A DNA stretch of 64,000 nucleotides from contig NZ_JAWMTI010000006.1 in the NCBI RefSeq assembly GCF_036959255.1, forward strand, positions 186,001-250,000. Reading direction: 5' to 3'. The notes under the pieces were generated by a model. It saw only the letters and a program-made list of their open reading frames with translations. It made no database searches and had not been told where the DNA came from. Origin of the DNA: Olivibacter sp036959255. Its GTDB lineage: Bacteria > Bacteroidota > Bacteroidia > Sphingobacteriales > Sphingobacteriaceae. The position numbers and the translations under genes were made by a program. Positions 59,850 to 64,000 of the stretch are shown here, one piece after another; position 1 is the stretch's first letter; the number at the start of each line of letters is the position of its first letter.

Positions 59850-60222
59850 TACAAGCTAACACGGCACCGACAGTAATGCTCAGATGTATGATACTTAAAA
59901 CAATACCCATCACGCCAAGTATCAATGCAACAATAGCTGCTGTTCGGCCTTTACCCTTATTGTTAGTAGCGATATTTTTTGCCCGCCATCCCGCGCCCAG
60001 ACTGAGGAGAGACATCACCGCTCCCACGAGCGCTCGTGCCCGCCCTGTGGTAATTCCCTGTACGGCAGAATAATGTTCACCGGTTTCGTCCTTCACCGTG
60101 GTCATCTCCGATTGATTGTCGATTGTACCTTCTTGTGAATATACCGCTGTTATTGCTAAAAATGAAAACCCAACGATCCACCCAATCATTAGAAGGTATG
60201 AAGTAACTGTTTTCATGGTCAT
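59806..60222 (-). CDS. DUF6223-like membrane protein
   Basis: 138 residues with an N-terminal signal/anchor (about 8-28), then RARALVGAVMSLLSLGAGWRAKNIA and GRTAAIVALILGVMGIVLSIIHL, two membrane segments with small residues. The pattern matches the DUF6223 family as I recall it. ATG codons at 60222 and 60216 are both possible. Its end overlaps the methyltransferase gene by 44 bp on the opposite strand, so their mRNAs are complementary there. Confidence 0.72.
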   Translation of the reverse strand: MTMKTVTSYLLMIGWIVGFSFLAITAVYSQEGTIDNQSEMTTVKDETGEHYSAVQGITTGRARALVGAVMSLLSLGAGWRAKNIATNNKGKGRTAAIVALILGVMGIVLSIIHLSITVGAVLACTNSLSPLQKQCESR

Positions 60223-60290
60223 TTAATTGGGACCAAGGTATAATCCTTATAAATTTTTAGATTGTAAAAAAACGACATTTTTACTTTTCC

Positions 60291-60404
60291 TTATCCCACG
60301 GTACCCCGATCATGTGTACCCTGCGTAGCACTGCCCTCTGCAAACCAGAAGAACCGAATGTAATCGGCAAGTGTTGGAGAAGGAGGTATGACCTGACCGT
60401 TCAT
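60291..60404 (-). pseudogene. Remnant of an AraC-type regulator N-terminus
   Basis: A 37-codon frame starting MNGQVIPPSPTLADYIRFFW and ending soon after at a TAA. Pro-Ser-Pro-x-Leu-x-x-Tyr-Ile-x-x-Phe-Trp is the start of DUF6597-type AraC sensing domains. The rest of the gene, including both HTH units, is missing. Confidence 0.4.
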
Positions 60405-60468
60405 ATCACATTTTTTAAAATTTTCTCTTCTTAACTATAGAAAACGACTTTTCAGAAATTTACTCGGA

Positions 60469-60645
60469 TTACCAGATTGGAGATTGTCTATTATCCCAGA
60501 AACAGATAATAACTATTTCTTCTTTATAGACTTTGTAAAACATAGAACACTGCTTATGTAAGACACATTTCCGAACCTCAGTACGCTTGTCAACTATTGG
60601 AAAACTTAAGGGAGAATTGGATATGCTATTCAGAACCTTTTCTAT
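60469..60645 (-). pseudogene. Truncated RelE/ParE-family toxin
   Basis: A 58-codon frame beginning directly behind a TAA, one base before the antitoxin stop region. It reads IEKVLNSISNSPLSFPIVDK, then TEVRKCVLHKQCSMFYKVYK and VIICFWDNRQSPIW. This is the C-terminal half of Bacteroidota ParE toxins (helix, S-NPxxxP, DKRxxVRKCVxxKQxSxFY, WDNRQxP). The N-terminal 40 residues and a start codon are missing, so it cannot make a full toxin. It lies where the toxin of the upstream antitoxin gene belongs. Confidence 0.65.
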
Positions 60646-60848
60646 TTAATAAAATGTTTACTTTTAAAAACATCAAACGAAATAGTCTCTCCTTTATCGA
60701 GCTGATCAAGTCCTTTTTCTATACTCTCCTGAACATGTGTTGGTAAATTAACACCTTGCTGTTGAAAAGGAACCTTCATGGCTTTCAAGAACGCTTTTAC
60801 CGCCCTTAACTGTTCTTTATTTTCGGGATGAATTAACAGTGCTTCCAT
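60642..60848 (-). CDS. DUF2683-type antitoxin
   Basis: 68 residues from the ATG at 60848; the longer frame to 60962 is rejected because MEALLIHPENKEQLRAVKAF is the usual family start. LKAMKVPFQQQ and ESIEKGLDQLDKGETISFDVF are also typical of antitoxins that precede Bacteroidota ParE toxins. Its stop overlaps the truncated toxin frame by 4 bp. With the toxin lost, it is an orphan. Confidence 0.72.
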   Translation of the reverse strand: MEALLIHPENKEQLRAVKAFLKAMKVPFQQQGVNLPTHVQESIEKGLDQLDKGETISFDVFKSKHFIK

Positions 60849-60980
60849 ACACAAATTTAAATAAATTATTTTAAATACCTCCCCCTTTACTTTTCTGAAA
60901 AAATCGTAAAAAGAAATAGTAGCTAGATTCTTTTCCATAGGGCTACTGTATTTGTAAATCAAACAATTGCTATTATTTAC

Positions 60981-60988
60981 TATCTTTG
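60981..60988 (+). promoter_or_regulatory. Candidate -7 element for the gene at 61007
   Basis: TATCTTTG fits TAnnTTTG, 18 bp before the ATG. No TTG at the correct distance. Confidence 0.35.
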
Positions 60989-61006
60989 TAAAAATACTTA
61001 TCCAAA

Positions 61007-61216
61007 ATGGCTACACTGAATTCGACATTAGAAGATATCATGAAGCTTGATTACACTTCGAGAGAGATGATATTAGAGATTTTGCAAAAAAGACAAATCG
61101 AATCTAGACGTGAGTCAATGGCCAATAATGCGAAAAAGTCATTAAAAGAGTACCGCTCCGGTAAAACTCAACCCATGTCGTTGGAAGAAACTTTAAACTA
61201 CCTGCGTTCTTTGTAA
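61007..61216 (+). CDS. Small antitoxin-like protein
   Basis: 69 residues. LEDIMKLDYTSREMILEILQKRQIESRRESMANNAKKSLKEYRSG and the ending PMSLEETLNYLRSL resemble RelB/DUF-type antitoxins that pair with RelE-like toxins in Bacteroidota and cyanobacteria. No toxin follows within 250 bp, so it is alone. It is divergent from the DUF2683 antitoxin. Confidence 0.6.
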   Translation: MATLNSTLEDIMKLDYTSREMILEILQKRQIESRRESMANNAKKSLKEYRSGKTQPMSLEETLNYLRSL

Positions 61217-61461
61217 TAATCTACATAGCTTATCTGAATCAGTATTATATTCAACAGCCATCATTTAAAAAAATATTAACGCGCTTGCTATCGGCTTTTA
61301 CAAAACCGTGTTGAGAATTCTTCAGTATTTCATTTCCTGTTTTTTCATACACCAACCTTGCTTTTTGTGTATTTTTTTTGTACATCAAGCCACTGCGTTT
61401 ATAAAATATTAAAAATTCACCTTTAGCATAACTTACAATTATAAACTAAAACCAACATATT

Positions 61462-61578
61462 ATGAAACATTATCTTATACTTGGTTTTTGCCTTTTGGTT
61501 TCAAGGAATGACGAGCTTCCCGAACAGAAACAGTTCGGGAAGCTCGTTTCAGCGCCTTTTAAGCGATTATTGAGATGA
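61462..61578 (+). pseudogene. Signal-peptide stub of a lost exported-protein gene
   Basis: MKHYLILGFCLLVS is a signal-peptide start preceded by a leader-like region (ATAAACTAAAACCAACATATT). After 14 codons the frame runs into the hairpin at 61511 and ends at 61578, overlapping the convergent susD gene. The start and leader are typical of TonB receptors and other exported proteins of this group. The body of the gene is gone. Confidence 0.4.
61511..61547. terminator. Hairpin after the susCD operon
   Basis: ACGAGCTTCCCGAAC (61511-61525) and GTTCGGGAAGCTCGT (61533-61547) form a 15-bp perfect stem with a 7-nt loop, 19 bp downstream of susD. No strong T-run follows on the susD strand. Confidence 0.6.
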
Positions 61579-63105
61579 CTTCCACCCCTTATCGGCAGCA
61601 GTAGCCCGCTCTCCATATATACCTGTTTCTCCCATGTAATCCTTGCCCCCAAAGGTATATGTTTCCAAGCCAACCAATTCCAATTGAACCTGCGGAACCG
61701 GAAATTGAGTGGGTGTACCTCCTTGGAGTAGATCATGTCTACGCATAAAGGTAAATGGCACAAACGTACCCCCTGCCCCATCGATCTCAATGGCATATTC
61801 ATAATGCAAAGCCGCCCTTAGCTGATCAGGCGACGTACTTACATCGGATAGAAATCCTTTGGCTTTTCTTGCCGCATCAACGGCATTGAGCTCTCCGGCA
61901 GCACCGTCATAATCCTTCAGCCAGAATTTGGCCTCCGAACGCAGCAAGCGCACTTCCTCAGCAAGAAAATAGGGATTTACCGCTCCGGCCACGTTAAGCG
62001 TAGACAATCTAGGGTACATCCAGCGCGATCGCATATAGTTGCTGAATAAACCCCGGCCCCGCGCTTCTAAAAGGATACCAAAATTGGTGGTATAAGTAAA
62101 ATATTGATAAAATCGTTTGTCATCACTTTCAATTGGTGGCAGAATAATGCTGTTATCAACCGGATAATAATTAGGTGTACGCTGGTTTTTATCAGCCAGA
62201 TAAGGAACCTTTATATCCACAGGTACATAAGAGGCCGTGCCGTAAGGTCGTTCCAACACATCTACCAACGCATTGTAGTACCCGCCAACGGTGGTTGTGA
62301 TCGTAAAATCTTTCAAAAAACCGCTATCAGCGTAATTTAATACGCTATTCCAATGCTCGGCACCTAAAGATTCTGCCTCTGCCTGATCTCTGGCAACCGA
62401 CGATAGTATGCGGGCGGCCATCGAATTGACCAATAAGGTAAGGTCTTCTCGAGAGATAGTAACACCCGTAAGAAAATCGAACTTCAGATTCGGCGTCTGC
62501 GCTATTAGTTGCAAGGTTTTATCGAGATGTCCTATCCCATTCGCAATCAAATCTTTGTACGAGTGTGAAAATTCCCTCACATTGAGCGACACTTCATCGA
62601 CTATTAGCCCCCGATCAAAAATCACTCCGAGGTATCCCTGTGCAACCCCTTTAGCATAATATGCACCGATCAGGCAATCCGCCGTTCGATCTGCTCCCGC
62701 ATCATCGTAAATGGTAATCTGTTGGTTTTCTATCAAATCGACAACCTTCGTTGCATCTAAATTGGCCTGGTAGAAGTTGGAATAAATATCCCGAACAGCG
62801 GCATTTCCACGATATGCGGCGTTATTATTCAGTCTTAACCTGGGTTCATTAGCAAAATCCCACCAAGATTGGCTCCCGTTCGTGTTGGTAGATTGATCGG
62901 CCCATATACTGAAATGGGATCCCCCTGCATTACTGGTCGATGTCTCGAATACGGTTTGCACGCTGCTTGTGGTCAGTACATAACCCAGACTTTTTATTTT
63001 TTGAACAGCTTCTTCATTCGTCAATGTCGACGGATCATCAAAGTCGATCGACTCACAAGCGGTCAACGTCAAAAAAAGGCTCACATAGTAGAATATCTTT
63101 TTCAT
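61567..63105 (-). CDS. SusD/RagB family outer-membrane nutrient-binding lipoprotein
   Basis: 512 residues from the ATG at 63105, where the lipoprotein signal begins (MKKIFYYVSLFLTLTAC, cysteine 17). The helical TPR-like SusD fold is shown by YRGNAAVRDIYSNFYQANLD, ADRTADCLIGAYYAKGVAQGYLGVIFDRG and, near the end, LLRSEAKFWLKDYDGAAGELNAV and FTFMRRHDLLQGG. It forms the lid of the SusC channel and binds a glycan or other nutrient; the ligand is not readable. It is encoded 113 bp downstream of the SusC gene on the same strand. Confidence 0.92.
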   Translation of the reverse strand: MKKIFYYVSLFLTLTACESIDFDDPSTLTNEEAVQKIKSLGYVLTTSSVQTVFETSTSNAGGSHFSIWADQSTNTNGSQSWWDFANEPRLRLNNNAAYRGNAAVRDIYSNFYQANLDATKVVDLIENQQITIYDDAGADRTADCLIGAYYAKGVAQGYLGVIFDRGLIVDEVSLNVREFSHSYKDLIANGIGHLDKTLQLIAQTPNLKFDFLTGVTISREDLTLLVNSMAARILSSVARDQAEAESLGAEHWNSVLNYADSGFLKDFTITTTVGGYYNALVDVLERPYGTASYVPVDIKVPYLADKNQRTPNYYPVDNSIILPPIESDDKRFYQYFTYTTNFGILLEARGRGLFSNYMRSRWMYPRLSTLNVAGAVNPYFLAEEVRLLRSEAKFWLKDYDGAAGELNAVDAARKAKGFLSDVSTSPDQLRAALHYEYAIEIDGAGGTFVPFTFMRRHDLLQGGTPTQFPVPQVQLELVGLETYTFGGKDYMGETGIYGERATAADKGWKSSQ

Positions 63106-63217
63106 TAGAATAATTATTTTTAATGGCAATGAAGCTTGCCTGCCTACTGCAGGCCGGCATAAATAACCGATGGTTCTTTTCTTTACAGCAATTTATGCAG
63201 GTTTCATCTTCAGATCT

Positions 63218-64000
63218 TTAAAAGTTCAAGGTTAATTTTCCGGAAACAACCCGATATGAAGGGTAATTAAATCCATCTTGACCAATACCATCCACATTTA
63301 CCCCTTCATAATTTGTCCAAATAAATAAGTTGCGCCCTACCAGTGAGAAACTTGCATTTTGCAGAATTTTGGAGAGTCCCAGTTGTTTCGTTGGGATTTT
63401 ATACGACAGCGATAGTTCTCTCAATGCCACATAAGTTGTACTTTCAATCCAATAGTCGGTTACTTGTGAAGCATTGAATACCTGCGTTGTGAAATTCAAA
63501 GGCTTACCCGCTTGTGCTGACAGTTCCGAGAATCGTGACCGATATACATAAGTTAAATATTGTGCCGTTTCATTAAACTTCTCTCCACCCTGTTGCCAAT
63601 CCAGAACAGCGTACAAAGAAAATGGCCCATACGTAAACACATTACTGAATCCGACAAGAAAGTCGGGATTCGCTTCTCCTATAATCTTTGCATTGCCTGT
63701 AGCCGCGTTCACATAAAACACGGGTGATTCATTGGCCGTTCCATAAGCAGCCTTTTCTACTACGACTCCAAACTCGTTAACCATATAATCACTTATTCTT
63801 TTTGATCCGTCACCTGCGTTGGTTACAAAACCTTCACTATTCGTTTCCAATTGACCAAGGTCTGAATGGATACTATAGCCATAAATGGCGGTCGTGCTTG
63901 CCCCTACAGATTTTCTGTATCCATTCTGTGTAAACTCGGGCACATCGCCCAGGGAAGTTATCTTGCTCCTTACCCGGCTGAATGTCAATCCCGGAGTCCA
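63218..64000 (-). CDS. SusC/RagA family TonB-dependent receptor, 5' part outside the window
   Basis: The C-terminal 260 residues of a SusC-type outer-membrane barrel, open to the right edge. FLVGFSNVFTYGPFSLYAVLDWQQGGEKFN, DYWIESTTYVALRELSLSYKIP and LVGRNLFIWTNYEGVNVDG are hallmark C-terminal SusC motifs, and the protein ends SGKLTLNF with terminal phenylalanine. It forms a nutrient transporter with the SusD lipoprotein encoded next. Plug domain and signal are not in view. Confidence 0.92.
   Translation of the reverse strand, partial: WTPGLTFSRVRSKITSLGDVPEFTQNGYRKSVGASTTAIYGYSIHSDLGQLETNSEGFVTNAGDGSKRISDYMVNEFGVVVEKAAYGTANESPVFYVNAATGNAKIIGEANPDFLVGFSNVFTYGPFSLYAVLDWQQGGEKFNETAQYLTYVYRSRFSELSAQAGKPLNFTTQVFNASQVTDYWIESTTYVALRELSLSYKIPTKQLGLSKILQNASFSLVGRNLFIWTNYEGVNVDGIGQDGFNYPSYRVVSGKLTLNF

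Noticed and set aside
1..64000. Insertion sequences, phage genes, CRISPR arrays, rRNA or tRNA genes
   Set aside because: None was recognised by reading the window; there is no transposase, integrase or regular spaced repeat array.

Overview
The window reads as a chromosomal segment of a Bacteroidota bacterium, most likely family Sphingobacteriaceae (Sphingobacterium, Pedobacter or Olivibacter type). This rests on a SusC/SusD pair at the right end, TonB-dependent receptors with an N-terminal carboxypeptidase-D-like domain, promoters of the TTG-N18-20-TAnnTTTG type, weak Shine-Dalgarno sequences, many lipoproteins and AT-rich intergenic DNA. I saw no tRNA, rRNA, CRISPR array or intact insertion sequence. 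The exact genus is an inference.

Layout. 0-2.1 kb: four minus-strand genes, including a secreted Hcp/TssD-like protein, a zinc-ribbon membrane protein and a small Tic20/DUF4870-like membrane protein. 2.3-7.5 kb: a membrane-anchored TPR/HTH regulator, then a two-gene operon in which gpsA supplies glycerol-3-phosphate to a fused phosphatase/GT20 synthase, probably for the compatible solute glucosylglycerol. 7.6-13.9 kb: an orphan barstar and an RND tripartite efflux operon with a 13-bp-arm palindromic operator over its promoter. 14-21.4 kb: two small exported proteins, a CPA2 antiporter with UspA-like tail, katG and an exported alpha/beta hydrolase; katG and the hydrolase lie between two nearly identical direct copies of an intergenic repeat. 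21.6-25.2 kb: a siderophore-type TonB receptor divergent from an AraC regulator.

25.2-29.5 kb: the strongest candidate system. A tight operon of MerC-like protein, ABC ATPase, FtsX-type permease with a histidine-rich loop and a DUF3299-like CxxC protein diverges from a small uncharacterised protein plus a COG0523 GTPase with a CICC site. Two 20-bp boxes in inverted orientation lie over overlapping back-to-back promoters. It looks like a zinc- or metal-starvation regulon.

30-45 kb: a general stress and signalling region: DUF4142 lipoprotein, SDR, two histidine kinases, a normal NarL-type response regulator, a response-regulator fragment, a regulator with a degenerate receiver, a low-affinity iron permease family protein, flavin reductase, GH13 trehalose-synthase-like enzyme, DUF892 protein, AI-2E family transporter and CsbD. 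45.4-47.4 kb: a Wzc-like two-TM protein whose P-loop has lost its lysine, overlapping an OmpA-domain gene. 47.4-53 kb: ECF sigma/anti-sigma pair, two exported ferritin-like proteins, beta-carbonic anhydrase, Tat-exported TIM-barrel protein. 53-60 kb: two more histidine kinases, a receiver, a nitroreductase/HxlR divergent pair, a methyltransferase. 60.2-61.6 kb: a decayed patch with a truncated ParE toxin, its intact antitoxin, another lone antitoxin-like gene, an AraC N-terminal remnant and a signal-peptide stub. 61.6-64 kb: susD and the 3' end of susC.
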